A stretch of 64,000 nucleotides of DNA from Croceicoccus ponticola (GTDB lineage Bacteria; Pseudomonadota; Alphaproteobacteria; Sphingomonadales; Sphingomonadaceae). A program made the position numbers and the translations under genes. Below are positions 40,479-51,040 of the stretch, in pieces; position 1 is the first letter of the stretch, and the number at the start of each line of letters is the position of its first letter. The notes below the pieces were generated by a model, which worked only from the letters and a program-made list of their open reading frames with translations, made no database searches and was not told where the DNA came from. The DNA lies in contig NZ_RXOL01000001.1 of NCBI RefSeq assembly GCF_004004515.1, positions 558,001 to 622,000 of the forward strand, read 5' to 3'.

Positions 40479-41942
40479 CTAATTTGCTGCCGAATGGCCT
40501 TTTGCGGCGAAACCGTCAGGGTCGATTTCAAGCTCCACAAGCCTTTTGCGCAGGGTATTACGATTGATCCCAAGCATCTGGGCTGCCCTCAGCTGGTTAC
40601 CTCCCGTCGTGTCCAGCATGTGGGCGAACAGGGGCTTTTCGAACGCGGCGATGGCCTTGGCGTAGATTTCGCCCGAGGCGGGGGAATTGGCGGTGAGCCA
40701 ACGACCCAAGGCGCCCGCGAGGTCGTCGCCGCGATCCGCCATCGCGACTCCGGAAGCGACGGCCGCGCGCTCGTGCCGTAGCGGGCCGCCGTCTTCGACA
40801 AGTGCGCTGCGGATCGTCTGTTCGTCGATCACGTCATCCCGGGCCATCAGGGCGACGCGATAGATGAAATTCTTTAGCTCACGCACGTTGCCGCGCCATT
40901 GCTGAAGGCACAAAAGGTCGGCAGCCCCGTCGCTCAACATGTGAACGGGCAGTCCGTCGCGCGCGGCCTGATTCAGAAAATGACGGCTGAGGGCGGCAAT
41001 ATCCTCACCCCTTTCGCGCAACGGAGGAAGCTGTATCGGCACGACGTTGAGCCGGTAATAGAGATCCTCGCGGAAGGTCCCTTCGGCGATCATCGGAGCG
41101 AGGTCCTTGTTCGTCGCGGCGATGATGCGCGCGTCGAACGGCACTTCCTCACGCCCGCCGACACGCAGGATCATGCCCGATTGCAGCGCGCGCAGAAGCC
41201 GCGTTTGCGCTTGCATCGGCATGTCGCCGATCTCGTCAAGGAACAACGTGCCGCCCTGCGCCTGTTCGAATTTGCCGATGTGGCGGTTAACCGCGCCAGT
41301 GAACGCGCCCTTTTCGTGGCCGAACAGTTCGGATTCGATCAATTCGGCAGGGATCGCGGCGGTATTGATCGCGACGAACGGGCCTCGACCACGCCCGCCA
41401 AGCTGATGGATCGCTTCGGCCACCAGTTCCTTGCCAGTTCCGGATTCGCCAAGGATGAGGACGGTGAGATCGTTGCGAAGGACCCGCGTGATCATGCGAT
41501 ATACGGCCTGCATCGCGGGTGAGCGACCGACCAGTGGCAGGGCCATACCCTCGTCCTGAGTGGGCATGACTGGGGCTGCCGAACTGCCGATCCCCTGCTT
41601 TACCGCATGGATCAGTTCGTCGAGGTCGAATGGCTTTGGAAAATACTCGAATGCGCCACTGTCTGTCGCCCGAACGGCCGTATCAAGCGTGTTCTGGGCC
41701 GACAGAATGATGATCGGCATGTCGGGATGCTGGTTGCGGGCGACATCGATCGTCTCGATCCCGTCACCATCCTTCAGCACCACATCGGTTAACATGAGCG
41801 AGAAGGTCCGCGCGCCCAAGAGCCTGTCCCGCTCCGCGATCGTGTCGCAGCGAACGACCTTGAGACCTTCGTCTTCCAGCGCGGTGGTGATGACGATGGC
41901 GATCGAGATATCGTCCTCGACCAGCAGGACGGGATCGCTCAC
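40479..41942 (-). CDS. ntrC: Nitrogen regulation response regulator NtrC
   Basis: A 487-residue sigma-54 activator: receiver with Asp53, AAA+ domain with Gly-Glu-Ser-Gly-Thr-Gly-Lys-Glu (165-172) and an intact GAFTGA loop at 212-217, and a C-terminal Fis helix-turn-helix (Gln-Met-Leu-Gly-Ile-Asn-Arg-Asn-Thr-Leu-Arg-Lys-Arg-Leu). It activates glutamine synthetase and other nitrogen genes under limitation. The start is GTG at 41942, overlapping the ntrB stop (GTGA) with GGAG upstream. The longer frame to 42308 reads through ntrB and is rejected. Unlike NtrX in the same block, it keeps the sigma-54 contact. Confidence 0.96.
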   Translation of the reverse strand: MSDPVLLVEDDISIAIVITTALEDEGLKVVRCDTIAERDRLLGARTFSLMLTDVVLKDGDGIETIDVARNQHPDMPIIILSAQNTLDTAVRATDSGAFEYFPKPFDLDELIHAVKQGIGSSAAPVMPTQDEGMALPLVGRSPAMQAVYRMITRVLRNDLTVLILGESGTGKELVAEAIHQLGGRGRGPFVAINTAAIPAELIESELFGHEKGAFTGAVNRHIGKFEQAQGGTLFLDEIGDMPMQAQTRLLRALQSGMILRVGGREEVPFDARIIAATNKDLAPMIAEGTFREDLYYRLNVVPIQLPPLRERGEDIAALSRHFLNQAARDGLPVHMLSDGAADLLCLQQWRGNVRELKNFIYRVALMARDDVIDEQTIRSALVEDGGPLRHERAAVASGVAMADRGDDLAGALGRWLTANSPASGEIYAKAIAAFEKPLFAHMLDTTGGNQLRAAQMLGINRNTLRKRLVELEIDPDGFAAKGHSAAN

Positions 41943-43078
41943 GAAATCACTCCTCGATCGTCCGTGCCGACATCTGGCAAGGTCCGTGCACCGGTGTCGG
42001 CGACGGGCAGGTGGATGCGGAAATTGGTTTGGCCTGCGAACTTGTCGCGGTCGTGGCTGATGCGACCGTCCATATCGCGCAACAATTTGCGCACCAGCGC
42101 GAGGCCAAGGCCCTGCCCGCTTTTCTTCGACGTCACGAACGGCTCGTAAAGATGGTCGCGAACGAGCGGGTCGATGCCGGGGCCGTTGTCGGACACCATG
42201 ATCTCTATCGGCAGCCTGAGCGGCGATTGCCGGCCGTGGCCGTGCAGCGCGATGCCGCTGGCAAACCTGGTTCGCAGCCGCACCGTTGGTCTGTCTGCGT
42301 TGCGGCAAGCTTCGACCGCATTGGTCATCAGGTTGATGAGCACCTGCATCAGCGCATCGCTGTTTGCCATTACTTCGGGCAGCGAAGGATCGAATTCCTC
42401 CACTAGCACCACGCCCTCTATTCCGCTCGCTTCGATGACCGCACGGGCACGGCGGACGGCGACATGCAGGTTGACCGGAACCGCAGGTTCGCGCGTCCGG
42501 CTCGACAGCGATTGCATCTGGTCGATCAGGTGCGCGATCCGGTCCACCTCCTCGGCGATCAAGATGGCGAGCGGGCGGTCCTTGGCGCGAAGCTTGCGGG
42601 CGATGAGCTGCGCTGCGCCCCGGATGCCGGCCAGGGGATTCTTGATTTCGTGCGCGAGAATTTCGGGCGCGCGCAGAACTGAATTCTCGCGCTCCGCATC
42701 AGACACGCCGTCAAGGGCTTCCAGCTCGGTCGGTGCGTTCAGGGTCAGCACCTGCCAGCCGGGGTAACCCGCCACCGGGGCGATCGCGAGGTTGAGGCGG
42801 GCGGCGTCCGTTTTCCCGATTTTTGCGGCGATGTCGCGCGCGCTGATCTGGACCTCGCTATCGGCCATCATGTCGATGATGCGCGTTTCGGCAAATTCGA
42901 TCACGGCTGACAGCGCCTTGCCGGTCAGGCGGCGGGCACCCTGCCCCAACAATTGTTCGGCCGCCGCGTTGACAGAGGCAATCTTGAGGCCGGGGCGAAG
43001 AAGGACGACCGCTTGCGGCAGGCTCGCGATCAGGCGATCGGAATCGGGTAGATCGACAGCCTGCCGCAGAAAGCTCAC
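41939..43078 (-). CDS. ntrB: Nitrogen regulation sensor histidine kinase NtrB
   Basis: A cytoplasmic kinase of about 379 residues, partner of NtrC. It has a PAS domain (about 15-120), the phospho-acceptor His in [12 protein letters not shown], and the ATP-binding Asp-Asn-Gly-Pro-Gly-Ile and Gly-Gln-Gly-Leu-Gly-Leu-Ala motifs. PII protein normally controls its kinase-to-phosphatase switch. The GTG at 43078 overlaps the dusB stop (GTGA); an ATG at 43093 would lie inside dusB. The dusB-ntrBC order is the standard alphaproteobacterial arrangement. Confidence 0.95.
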   Translation of the reverse strand: MSFLRQAVDLPDSDRLIASLPQAVVLLRPGLKIASVNAAAEQLLGQGARRLTGKALSAVIEFAETRIIDMMADSEVQISARDIAAKIGKTDAARLNLAIAPVAGYPGWQVLTLNAPTELEALDGVSDAERENSVLRAPEILAHEIKNPLAGIRGAAQLIARKLRAKDRPLAILIAEEVDRIAHLIDQMQSLSSRTREPAVPVNLHVAVRRARAVIEASGIEGVVLVEEFDPSLPEVMANSDALMQVLINLMTNAVEACRNADRPTVRLRTRFASGIALHGHGRQSPLRLPIEIMVSDNGPGIDPLVRDHLYEPFVTSKKSGQGLGLALVRKLLRDMDGRISHDRDKFAGQTNFRIHLPVADTGARTLPDVGTDDRGVIS

Positions 43079-44100
43079 GCAGCCCTCCGGCAAGGCTCGG
43101 CATCGAGCAGGGGGACGTAAAAGTCGCGGATCATCGCCAACGAGGCATCGGCTTCGTCGACAAAGTTCACCTTGTTGCGAAATTCGGCCGAGCCGGTCAG
43201 GCCCTTAGTGTACCAGCCCAGGTGCTTTCGCGCCATGCGCACCCCGGTGTGAGTGCCATAGTGTTCGAGCATCGCGTGGTAGTGTTCGACGATGAGCGCG
43301 TATTGTTCGGCAAGCGTCGGATCGGGGCGAACCTCACGTCCGTCCAGCCAATCCATCACCTGTCCCAGAAGCCACGGTTTGCCATAAGCGCCGCGCCCGA
43401 TCATCACGCCATCGGCACCGCTTTGCGCAAGCGCGGTGGCCGCGTCGTCGATGCCGCAGATATCGCCGTTGACGATGACCGGCAGCGAGACCGCATCCTT
43501 GACGTTGCGGACAAAGGCCCAGTCGGCCGAACCCTTGTACATCTGATTGCGGGTGCGGCCGTGGACGGTAATCAGCTTTGCGCCGAGATCTTCAGCGATA
43601 TGTGCGAGTTCGGGGGCGTTCAGGCTGACATGGTCCCAGCCCATCCGCATCTTTACTGTGACGGGCACGTCGACCGCCTTTACCGTCGCCTCGATCAGGC
43701 TGGCGGCCAGCGGAAGGTCGCGCATCAGCGCGCTGCCAGCGTCGCCGCTGACGACCTTTTTAACCGGGCAGCCCATGTTGATGTCGATGATGGCCGCGCC
43801 GCGGTCGGCGTTGAGCTTGGCCGCTTCGGCCATTTCGGCAGGGCTGCACCCGGCAAGCTGCAGCGATACCGGTTCTTCGCAAGGATCCCAGTCCGCCTTT
43901 TGCAGCGACTGCCGCGTTTCGCGGATCATGGCGGGGCTGGCGATCATCTCGGTGACGTTGAGACCCGAACCGAACCGACGCACGAGCGTGCGGAACGGGC
44001 GGTCGGTCACGCCGGTCATGGGCGCAAGGATGACGGGGCTTGCAACCGAGACGGGGCCGATCTGGACCGGGGCCAGCTTAGGGGGAACAGGATGCTGCAT
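43075..44100 (-). CDS. dusB: tRNA-dihydrouridine synthase DusB
   Basis: A 341-residue FMN-dependent TIM-barrel enzyme that reduces uridines in tRNA D-loops. It has the Ala-Pro-Met-Thr-Gly-Val-Thr-Asp start, the Gly-Cys-Pro-Val-Lys-Lys-Val segment with the active-site Cys, the His-Gly-Arg-Thr-Arg flavin segment and Asn-Gly-Asp-Ile. A helical tRNA-binding domain forms the C-terminus. It heads the dusB-ntrB-ntrC run and diverges from ispDF over a 125-bp gap that should contain both promoters. Confidence 0.95.
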   Translation of the reverse strand: MQHPVPPKLAPVQIGPVSVASPVILAPMTGVTDRPFRTLVRRFGSGLNVTEMIASPAMIRETRQSLQKADWDPCEEPVSLQLAGCSPAEMAEAAKLNADRGAAIIDINMGCPVKKVVSGDAGSALMRDLPLAASLIEATVKAVDVPVTVKMRMGWDHVSLNAPELAHIAEDLGAKLITVHGRTRNQMYKGSADWAFVRNVKDAVSLPVIVNGDICGIDDAATALAQSGADGVMIGRGAYGKPWLLGQVMDWLDGREVRPDPTLAEQYALIVEHYHAMLEHYGTHTGVRMARKHLGWYTKGLTGSAEFRNKVNFVDEADASLAMIRDFYVPLLDAEPCRRAA

Positions 44101-44225
44101 ATGCGAATGTGCCTAAAATTTAGGCAGCCGTTTAATCGAAAGCGTGCCGGGCGGCAAGGGCCGCATGCAACGTCGTTTGCGGCGGGGCTGGCATGGTTCG
44201 ACGGCAAGGTCTATGCGCCGGCGCC

Positions 44226-45395
44226 ATGATTGCGAATGAAGATCCTTCGGCGCAGACTGTCGCCATCGTCGTCGCCGCCGGACGTGGCGAGCGGGCAGGT
44301 TCGGGTCTTCCCAAACAATATCGCGCGGTCGCCGGCCGCAGCCTGGTCGCGCATTGCCTGTCGGCATTTACGGGGCATCCTGCAATCGATCGCGTGATCT
44401 GCGTGATCGGCGAAGGGCAAGAGGCCATGTTCGCGCAGGCCATTTCCCCGTTGCCCATCCCGCAGTTTGAAATCGGCGGGGCGGAGCGGCGCGATTCGGT
44501 GGCTAATGCTCTTGCCGCGATCGTGCGGGACGGTGGGGCAAATAACGTGCTCGTCCACGATGCTGCGCGGCCCTTCTGTCCCGCGTCGGTGATCGATGCG
44601 CTCATCGCCGCTCTTGCCGATCATGATGGCGCGGTGCCCGCCCTGCCCGTGGTCGACACGCTTGCACGCGGCGCGGATGATCTGGGCGATACGGTGCCGC
44701 GAGATGGGCTGTGGCGTATCCAGACGCCGCAGGCCTTTCGGTTTGAAACCTTGCTCCACGCCCACCGCAAATGGCCGTCCGACCGCGAGGCGACGGACGA
44801 TGCTCAGATGGTGCGCGCCATCGGCGGCAAGGTCGCCATCGTCGAAGGACACGCCATGCTCGAGAAACTGACCCACCCGGCCGATTTCGCGCGGGCCGAT
44901 GCCGCGCGCGGCCCTACGCCGTTACGCATCGGCAGCGGATACGATGTCCACCGGCTCGTCCCGGGCGAAGGACTGTGGCTGTGCGGCGTGCACATTGCGC
45001 ACGATCGCACGCTTTCGGGGCACAGCGATGCGGACGTCGCGCTCCACGCGCTAACTGACGCGATTTTGGGCGCGGCGGCATTGGGCGATATCGGTCAACA
45101 TTTTCCGCCGAGCGATTCACGCTGGAAAGGCGCTGCCTCGCACATATTCCTGTCACATGCCGCATCGCTCGCCCGCGATGCCGGTTATGCCATCGCCAAT
45201 GCCGACATCACCATCATCTGCGAAGCGCCCAAGGTCGGCCCCCATCGCGACGTCATGCGCGCGCGGATCGCCGAACTGTTGAACGTTGACATCGGATCGA
45301 TATCGGTGAAGGCGACGACCACCGAAAGGCTGGGGTTTACCGGCCGAGGCGAAGGCATCGCGGCGCAAGCACAGGTTTTGTTATGCACGAAATGA
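44226..45395 (+). CDS. ispDF: Bifunctional IspD/IspF (MEP pathway)
   Basis: A 389-residue fusion of two isoprenoid enzymes. The N-terminal IspD part (about 1-228) has Val-Ala-Ala-Gly-Arg-Gly-Glu-Arg, the nucleotide-binding loop, and Val-His-Asp-Ala-Ala-Arg-Pro. It couples CTP to methylerythritol phosphate. The C-terminal IspF part begins Arg-Ile-Gly-Ser-Gly-Tyr-Asp-Val-His, where Asp and His bind zinc, continues with Ser-Asp-Ala-Asp-Val-Ala-Leu-His, and ends Arg-Gly-Glu-Gly-Ile; it forms the cyclodiphosphate. This fusion is typical of alphaproteobacteria. The intervening kinase IspE is encoded elsewhere. ATG 44226 is preferred to 44193, which would add a poor leader. Confidence 0.95.
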   Translation: MIANEDPSAQTVAIVVAAGRGERAGSGLPKQYRAVAGRSLVAHCLSAFTGHPAIDRVICVIGEGQEAMFAQAISPLPIPQFEIGGAERRDSVANALAAIVRDGGANNVLVHDAARPFCPASVIDALIAALADHDGAVPALPVVDTLARGADDLGDTVPRDGLWRIQTPQAFRFETLLHAHRKWPSDREATDDAQMVRAIGGKVAIVEGHAMLEKLTHPADFARADAARGPTPLRIGSGYDVHRLVPGEGLWLCGVHIAHDRTLSGHSDADVALHALTDAILGAAALGDIGQHFPPSDSRWKGAASHIFLSHAASLARDAGYAIANADITIICEAPKVGPHRDVMRARIAELLNVDIGSISVKATTTERLGFTGRGEGIAAQAQVLLCTK

Positions 45396-45440
45396 CCATC
45401 CCATCGCAATTCTGCCGGATTTAGCAGACAGACGGACCCC

Positions 45441-45980
45441 ATGGACTCACTTCTCCCCCCCGACCTCGTCGCCTTGGCACAACAAGTCATCGACGCCCAT
45501 CGCGAGCGTGGCACGACGATTGCGCTCGCCGAAAGCTGCACTGGCGGCCTCGTTTCCGCTGCACTGACCGAGATCCCCGGATCGTCGGCCGTGCTCGACC
45601 GTGCTTTCATATCCTATTCCAACGACGCGAAGATGGAGATGCTTTCGGTCCCGTCCGATCTGATCGAGACGTTCGGCGCGGTTTCCATCGCGGTCGCATG
45701 GTCGATGGCGCAAGGCGCGCTGGAACATTCGAGCGCCGATCTGGCTGTAGCAATCACCGGCATCGCCGGACCCGAAGGCGGCAGCGAGAAAAAGCCTGTC
45801 GGCACAGTCATATTTGCCCGCGCGCGCCGCAAGGACCCGGACGACAAGGAACCGGCAGCCGAGCTGATGAAGTTCGCTTGCACCACTCGGGCCGAAGTGC
45901 GCCACAAGGCGGCGATCTGTGCGCTGGAACTGCTGCTTCCCAAAGTCACTCCGCCCGTCGAGCCGACGGAACAGCCTTAA
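45441..45980 (+). CDS. CinA family protein (nicotinamide-nucleotide amidohydrolase, PncC type)
   Basis: A 179-residue stand-alone CinA C-terminal domain. Its Ala-Glu-Ser-Cys-Thr-Gly-Gly-Leu motif near residue 32, Ser-Tyr-Ser-Asn-Asp-Ala-Lys and Gly-Ile-Ala-Gly-Pro-Glu-Gly-Gly segments are those of PncC, which deamidates nicotinamide mononucleotide to recycle NAD. It lacks the N-terminal MoaB-like domain of full CinA. It follows ispDF by 45 bases and ends three bases from the convergent RatA-like gene. Confidence 0.9.
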   Translation: MDSLLPPDLVALAQQVIDAHRERGTTIALAESCTGGLVSAALTEIPGSSAVLDRAFISYSNDAKMEMLSVPSDLIETFGAVSIAVAWSMAQGALEHSSADLAVAITGIAGPEGGSEKKPVGTVIFARARRKDPDDKEPAAELMKFACTTRAEVRHKAAICALELLLPKVTPPVEPTEQP

Positions 45981-45983
45981 GCG

Positions 45984-46427
45984 TCAGACCGCGGGTTCGC
46001 CGTAAAGTTCATGTGCGCGTTTTTCGAACGCGCCGACCATCTTGCGGAACGCCCGGTCGAGATACTGTCCGGCCAGCGCCTCGAACACCGCGTTGCGGAA
46101 CGTGAAATCGACGCTGAAGTCGATCCGACACGAATGGGCGGTCAGCGGTTCGAAATGCCAGATGTTCTCAAGATGGCTGAGCGGACCGTCGACATATTCG
46201 ACAAGGATGCGCGTTGGGCGATCCTTGGTGACTTTCGACGTGAACTTCTCGCGCAGCGCCTTGAACCCGACCATCATGTCGGCGACCATTTCGTGATCGT
46301 TGTCAGACCGCACGCGGGTGGCGACGACCCACGGCAGGAACTGCGGATACTTGCCAACGTCCGCGACCAGATCGAACATCTGCGCCGCGCTGTAGGGAAG
46401 TTCGCGGAACTCGCGAATATTCGGCAT
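45984..46427 (-). CDS. SRPBCC family protein (COQ10 / RatA-like)
   Basis: A 147-residue START-fold protein with the Leu-Pro-Tyr-Ser-Ala-Ala-Gln-Met-Phe-Asp-Leu-Val start, Tyr-Pro-Gln-Phe-Leu-Pro-Trp, and the Leu-Ser-His-Leu-Glu-Asn-Ile-Trp-His-Phe segment of the polyketide-cyclase/Coq10 family. In alphaproteobacteria such proteins are annotated both as ubiquinone-binding COQ10 and as RatA toxins. The COQ10 chaperone role is more likely here because no antitoxin gene is adjacent. It follows lipA by 13 bases, so it is co-transcribed with a mitochondrion-like lipoate gene. Confidence 0.9.
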   Translation of the reverse strand: MPNIREFRELPYSAAQMFDLVADVGKYPQFLPWVVATRVRSDNDHEMVADMMVGFKALREKFTSKVTKDRPTRILVEYVDGPLSHLENIWHFEPLTAHSCRIDFSVDFTFRNAVFEALAGQYLDRAFRKMVGAFEKRAHELYGEPAV

Positions 46428-46440
46428 CAGTCGATAAGGC

Positions 46441-47391
46441 TCACTTCGTCGCGGCAGCCTTGGCGAGCTTCGCCTCGCGCGCCGCGCGCATTTCGGCGAA
46501 GTCTTCGCCCGCGTGATAGCTCGACCGGGTCAATGGGCTGGACGCGACCTGAAGGAAGCCTTTGGCCCGGGCGATCGAACCCAGCGCATCGAACTGCTGA
46601 GGGGTTACGAAATCAATGACCTTGTGATGCTTGGGTGTTGGTTGCAGGTATTGGCCCATCGTCAGGAAATCGATGTCGGCAGTTCGCATGTCGTCCATCA
46701 CCTGATGGATTTCCAGACGCTGTTCGCCCAGCCCCAGCATAATCCCACTTTTGGTAAAGATCGAAGGGTCGAGGTTCTTCACTTCCTCAAGCAACCGCAA
46801 AGACGCGTAGTAACGCGCACCAGGGCGAACCGTGGGGTAAAGCCTCGGCACGGTTTCGAGGTTGTGGTTATAGACGTCGGGCCGCGCTTCGACGATGGCG
46901 GCTACCGCGCGCTTCATCTTGCCCCGAAAGTCGGGTGTCAGGATCTCGATCGTGGTGTTTGGCGTGCGCTTGCGTAGTTCTTCGATCACCTTGACGAAAT
47001 GGCCCGCGCCCCCGTCGGGCAGATCATCGCGATCGACCGACGTGATGACGATATGTTCAAGCCCCATTTCGGCAGCCGCGGTTGCGACGTTCACCGGCTC
47101 CATCGGGTCCAGCACGCGCGGCATCCCGGTCTTCACGTTGCAGAAACGGCAAGCTCGTGTGCAGACGTCGCCCAAAATCATCACCGTCGCGTGCTTTTTC
47201 GTCCAGCATTCGCCGATGTTCGGGCAGGCCGCTTCTTCGCAGACCGTATTGAGTTTCAGCTCGCGCATCAGCCGACGCGTTTCGGCATATCCCTTGCTAG
47301 TCGGCGCTTTCACCCGAATCCAGTCGGGCTTGCGGCGGCGTTCGGCCTGCTGTTCGGTCATCAAGTCGGATGCTGCGGGTATCTCGTTCAT
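46441..47391 (-). CDS. lipA: Lipoyl synthase
   Basis: A 316-residue radical SAM enzyme that inserts two sulfurs into octanoyl groups of dehydrogenase complexes. It has both cluster motifs: the auxiliary Cys-x4-Cys-x5-Cys ([12 protein letters not shown]) and the radical SAM Cys-x3-Cys-x2-Cys (Cys-Thr-Arg-Ala-Cys-Arg-Phe-Cys). The C-terminal Ser-Ser-Tyr-His-Ala-Gly segment carries the conserved Ser that ligates the auxiliary cluster. The start at Met-Asn-Glu-Ile-Pro (47391) fits the family; the frame upstream to 47484 is read-through. Confidence 0.96.
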   Translation of the reverse strand: MNEIPAASDLMTEQQAERRRKPDWIRVKAPTSKGYAETRRLMRELKLNTVCEEAACPNIGECWTKKHATVMILGDVCTRACRFCNVKTGMPRVLDPMEPVNVATAAAEMGLEHIVITSVDRDDLPDGGAGHFVKVIEELRKRTPNTTIEILTPDFRGKMKRAVAAIVEARPDVYNHNLETVPRLYPTVRPGARYYASLRLLEEVKNLDPSIFTKSGIMLGLGEQRLEIHQVMDDMRTADIDFLTMGQYLQPTPKHHKVIDFVTPQQFDALGSIARAKGFLQVASSPLTRSSYHAGEDFAEMRAAREAKLAKAAATK

Positions 47392-47449
47392 GCGCCTCAC
47401 ATAGGCTGCTCGCTTGCCAGTCGCAATGCTTGGCGGCAAAGGGTTTGGC

Positions 47450-48100
47450 ATGACTGATTCTCCGCAAGCTTTCGACGCCCTCAATGCCGGCTACCGGCGC
47501 TTTCGCGACAAGATGTGGCATCCCCAACGGGAACGCTGGATGCGGCTGCGCGAAGGGCAGGAGCCGAAGGTAATGGTGATCGCCTGTTCGGACAGCCGGG
47601 TCGACCCGGCGCAAGTGTTCGATGTCGATCCCGGAGAGATCTTCGTCGTGCGCAACGTGGCTGCGATGGTCCCACCGTTCGAAACGACACCCGGCCATCA
47701 CGGCGTTTCGGCTGCGCTTGAATTCGCGGTGCAGGTGCTCAAAGTCGAGGAGATCCTCGTTTTGGGTCACGGCATGTGCGGCGGTTGCAAAGCGGCGCTC
47801 GATCAATCGATGCAGGGCGCTGTTCCCGGCGAAGGCGGGTTCATCGCCGACTGGATCGAACTGCTCGACGACGCGCGTGACCAGGTTGCGGCCGACTATG
47901 GGACCGAAGGCCGCGGCGCCGAACGCGCGATGGAGCAGGCGGCGGTGAAGGTATCGATCGCCAATCTGCGCACTTTCCCGTGCATCCAGCACAAGGAAAA
48001 ATCCGGCCAATTGCGGTTGCGTGGCGGGTTTTTTGCGATATCGGACGGGCTCCTGCACTGGTTGGACGAGTCGACAGGCAAGTTTACGCCAGCCGCCTGA
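47450..48100 (+). CDS. Beta-class carbonic anhydrase
   Basis: A 216-residue zinc enzyme that interconverts CO2 and bicarbonate. The Cys-Ser-Asp-Ser-Arg motif gives the first zinc Cys with the catalytic Asp-Arg dyad. His and the second Cys come from the Leu-Gly-His-Gly-Met-Cys-Gly-Gly-Cys segment. It starts at the ATG at 47450 behind an AAGGG-like site, diverging from lipA. Fifteen bases after its stop begins the MFS exporter gene; no functional link between the two is obvious. Confidence 0.94.
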   Translation: MTDSPQAFDALNAGYRRFRDKMWHPQRERWMRLREGQEPKVMVIACSDSRVDPAQVFDVDPGEIFVVRNVAAMVPPFETTPGHHGVSAALEFAVQVLKVEEILVLGHGMCGGCKAALDQSMQGAVPGEGGFIADWIELLDDARDQVAADYGTEGRGAERAMEQAAVKVSIANLRTFPCIQHKEKSGQLRLRGGFFAISDGLLHWLDESTGKFTPAA

Positions 48101-48115
48101 GAGACTTCGTTACAA

Positions 48116-49399
48116 ATGGAAGAATCGCTCGAAGCGTCTGGTGCCATTCCCGACACGCGCCACCCGCTCGCCTATCGCGATTACCGACTGTTCTGGGTCG
48201 CTCGTTTCTGCGGTGTGATTGCCACGATGTCACTGGTCGTCGTGCTGGGCTGGCAGGTCTACGACGTTGCGCGGTCCGATTATGGGATGAGCCCCAGCAC
48301 TGCCGCGTTCCAGCTCGGCATCCTGGGGTTTGTGCAGTTCGTCCCCCTATTTCTGCTGACGCCGGTTTCGGGCGTCGTTGCCGACAGGTACGATCGCCGG
48401 CTCGTTGCGGTCATCTCGGTCCTTACCGACATCCTGGTGGCGACCGGCCTTGGACTTGCGACCTACCTTGAAATCTTGACCCTGCCATTGCTGTTCGCGC
48501 TGGCGGCCTTGCATGGGGTGGCGCGGATTTTCTTCGGTCCTGCGATGAACTCGCTTGCGCCGAACCTCGTCCCGGCAAAAGTCATCCCGCGCGCCATCGC
48601 GACGAACGCCATCGCGTGGCAGTTTGCCGCCGTTCTCGGCCCGGCGGTGGGCGGCATGGCATTCGCGGTTTTCCCTGCCCTGCCCTATATCCTTGCGGTC
48701 GTGCTGCTGGCATTATCGGCGGGGCTTATTGCGGCGATCAAGCCGATACGCCGCCCCGATATCGACCTCACCGTACATCCGCTGCGGCAGATCAGGGACG
48801 GACTGCGCTTCGTGTGGCACGATCGCTTTCTGCTGGGCGCCATATCGCTCGACCTGTTCGCTGTCCTGCTGGGCGGGGTTACGGCGCTGCTGCCCGTCTT
48901 TGCCCGCGACATCCTTCAGGTCGGCCCAGTGGGTCTGGGCTGGATGCGCGCTGCCCCGGCGGTCGGCGCGGGACTGGTGGCGTTATGGTTTGCGTTCAAG
49001 CCGATGGAACGCAACGTCGGCGTCAAGATGCTCTGGTCCGTGGCGATCTACGGTTTGGCGACCGCGATTTTCGGGTTCAGCAGCTATCTCCTGTTGAGCC
49101 TCGCGGTGCTTGTCGTGCTGGGCGCGGCGGACATGGTTTCGGTATTTGTCCGCAACTCGCTGGTTCAGCTCAACACGCCGGATTCCATGCGTGGGCGGGT
49201 ATCGTCGCTTTCGGGACTAGCCATTTCGGCATCGAACGAGCTGGGTGAGTTGCAGTCTGGCATTGCCGCCGCTCTGATCGGCGCGACGGGAGCGGTTGTT
49301 TTCGGCGGCGCAGGCGCTGTAATGGTGACGTTGATCTGGGCATTCGCATTTCCCGAACTGAAAAATGCCCGCACATTCGCTCCCGCCTACCGGGAGTAA
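48116..49399 (+). CDS. MFS transporter (DHA3 / EntS-like exporter)
   Basis: A 427-residue major-facilitator protein with about twelve helices. The Asp-Arg-Tyr-Asp-Arg-Arg loop between helices 2 and 3 is the conserved motif A. A long cytoplasmic loop with basic residues (Ile-Lys-Pro-Ile-Arg-Arg-Pro) lies near the middle. The architecture fits the DHA3 branch that includes EntS and MefA, which export siderophores, macrolides or other amphiphiles. It precedes cysK by 18 bases. Substrate unknown; no siderophore biosynthesis genes are in the window. Confidence 0.85.
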   Translation: MEESLEASGAIPDTRHPLAYRDYRLFWVARFCGVIATMSLVVVLGWQVYDVARSDYGMSPSTAAFQLGILGFVQFVPLFLLTPVSGVVADRYDRRLVAVISVLTDILVATGLGLATYLEILTLPLLFALAALHGVARIFFGPAMNSLAPNLVPAKVIPRAIATNAIAWQFAAVLGPAVGGMAFAVFPALPYILAVVLLALSAGLIAAIKPIRRPDIDLTVHPLRQIRDGLRFVWHDRFLLGAISLDLFAVLLGGVTALLPVFARDILQVGPVGLGWMRAAPAVGAGLVALWFAFKPMERNVGVKMLWSVAIYGLATAIFGFSSYLLLSLAVLVVLGAADMVSVFVRNSLVQLNTPDSMRGRVSSLSGLAISASNELGELQSGIAAALIGATGAVVFGGAGAVMVTLIWAFAFPELKNARTFAPAYRE

Positions 49400-49417
49400 A
49401 CCTAAGGAGCCGCGACA

Positions 49418-50335
49418 ATGAAGGCTGACAACGTACTCGCTACGATCGGCAACACCCCGCACATACGCCTGTCGCGGCTGTTTCCCGATCATGAAGTGTG
49501 GGTGAAGTCGGAACGGTCGAACCCCGGCGGATCGATCAAGGATCGCATCGCTCTGGCGATGGTGGAACAGGCCGAATCGGACGGGCACCTGTCGCCCGGC
49601 GGCACGATCATCGAGCCTACGTCGGGCAACACCGGTATCGGGCTGGCGATGGTCGCGGCGGTAAAGGGCTACAAGCTGGTCCTCGTCATGCCTGAATCGA
49701 TGTCGCTGGAACGCCGCCGGCTGATGCTGGCCTATGGCGCGAGCTTCGATCTTACGCCGCGCGAACTGGGCATGAAGGGCGCACTGGCCCGGGCGCAGGA
49801 ACTGGTGTCGCAGACGCCCGGAAGCTGGATGCCGCAACAGTTCGAGAACCCGGCCAACATCGCCATCCATGTCCGCACCACGGCGCAGGAAATCCTTGCC
49901 GATTTCGCAGACACACCGATCGACGTGATGATCACCGGCGTCGGCACGGGCGGACATCTCACTGGTTGTGCCGAAGCGCTGAAAGCAAAATGGAGCGCGA
50001 TGAAGGCTTATGCCGTCGAGCCAGAGCTTTCCCCGGTCATTTCCGGCGGTCAGCCCGGCCCGCACCCGATCCAGGGCATTGGCGCGGGCTTCATTCCCGG
50101 CAACCTGCACACGCGTGCCATAGACGGCGCCATTCAGGTCGGTGCCGATGCGGCGAAGGATATGGCCCGCAAGTGCGCGACGATCGAAGGCCTGCTGGTC
50201 GGGATCAGTTCGGGTGCGACGCTGGCCGCCATTGCGAAAAAGCTGCCCGAACTTCCCGCAGGGTCACGCGTGCTGGGCTTCAATTACGACACCGGCGAGC
50301 GTTATCTCTCCGTGCCGGACTTCCTTCCCGAATGA
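49418..50335 (+). CDS. cysK: Cysteine synthase A
   Basis: A 305-residue PLP enzyme making cysteine from O-acetylserine and sulfide. The PLP lysine lies in Pro-Gly-Gly-Ser-Ile-Lys-Asp-Arg at about residues 36-43, the phosphate and substrate loop is Thr-Ser-Gly-Asn-Thr-Gly-Ile-Gly, and the Gly-Thr-Gly-Gly-His loop holds the cofactor. AAGGAG precedes the ATG. The next gene starts inside its stop (ATGATGA), so the dienelactone hydrolase is translationally coupled. Confidence 0.95.
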   Translation: MKADNVLATIGNTPHIRLSRLFPDHEVWVKSERSNPGGSIKDRIALAMVEQAESDGHLSPGGTIIEPTSGNTGIGLAMVAAVKGYKLVLVMPESMSLERRRLMLAYGASFDLTPRELGMKGALARAQELVSQTPGSWMPQQFENPANIAIHVRTTAQEILADFADTPIDVMITGVGTGGHLTGCAEALKAKWSAMKAYAVEPELSPVISGGQPGPHPIQGIGAGFIPGNLHTRAIDGAIQVGADAAKDMARKCATIEGLLVGISSGATLAAIAKKLPELPAGSRVLGFNYDTGERYLSVPDFLPE

Positions 50336-51036
50336 TGGGCGTCGAACCGGTCGCGTTCGACCATGATGGCATCGCCTATGGAGCGGCCCTCGTCCGCCCG
50401 GTCGGAACCCCGCGCGGCGCGGTGCTGATCCTGCCGACCATCGCGAACCGAAACGAGGCGATGGACCGCCGGGCGCGAATGCTGGCGGATGCCGGTTTCG
50501 TTGCCGTGATCGGTGATTTCTATGGTGCGCGCGCTCCCGCCGATTTCGATGCCGTTATGCAGGCAGGGCGCGCGATGATGGCGGACACTCCACGCTTCCG
50601 CGAGGTTTTGAACGCGAACCTCATGGCCGCGCGGCAAACGGTACCCGACATGCCCTTCGCCACGATCGGATTCTGCATGGGCGGGAAGGCCGTGCTCGAA
50701 CTAGCGCGGGGCGGAGCGGACATGCGGGCCGCGATCAGCTTTCACGGATTGCTGGCAACGGACTGCCCGGCGTCGGGCGCAATCGATCCGGTGATCCTCG
50801 TCTGCCACGGCGATGCCGATCCCATGGTCCCGCGCAGCGATGTCGCGGCGTTCGAAGCCGAAATGGATGCCGCCGATGCCGCATGGCAACTGATGGTCTT
50901 CGGAGGAGCGAAGCACGGATTTACAGACCCCGCTTCGGACTTGCGCGACAATCCCGCCGTTGCCTATGACGCACGGGCCGACCGGCAAAGCTGGTCGGCC
51001 GCGATGCTTCTGCTGGACGAAATATTCCCCCGCTAA
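50332..51036 (+). CDS. Dienelactone hydrolase family protein
   Basis: A 234-residue alpha/beta hydrolase. The nucleophile elbow Gly-Phe-Cys-Met-Gly-Gly-Lys provides the catalytic Cys typical of dienelactone hydrolases, and the catalytic His lies in Ala-Lys-His-Gly-Phe near the C-terminus. The Asp is likely in the Cys-His-Gly-Asp-Ala-Asp-Pro segment. Family members open lactones or act on small esters. No aromatic degradation genes accompany it, so its substrate is open. Starts are ATG at 50332 or, one codon later, at 50335. Confidence 0.88.
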   Translation: MMGVEPVAFDHDGIAYGAALVRPVGTPRGAVLILPTIANRNEAMDRRARMLADAGFVAVIGDFYGARAPADFDAVMQAGRAMMADTPRFREVLNANLMAARQTVPDMPFATIGFCMGGKAVLELARGGADMRAAISFHGLLATDCPASGAIDPVILVCHGDADPMVPRSDVAAFEAEMDAADAAWQLMVFGGAKHGFTDPASDLRDNPAVAYDARADRQSWSAAMLLLDEIFPR

Positions 51037-51040
51037 GCGG

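Noticed and set aside
45984-46427. RatA toxin of a toxin-antitoxin pair
   Set aside because: There is no antitoxin neighbour; the COQ10-like role beside lipA is more plausible.
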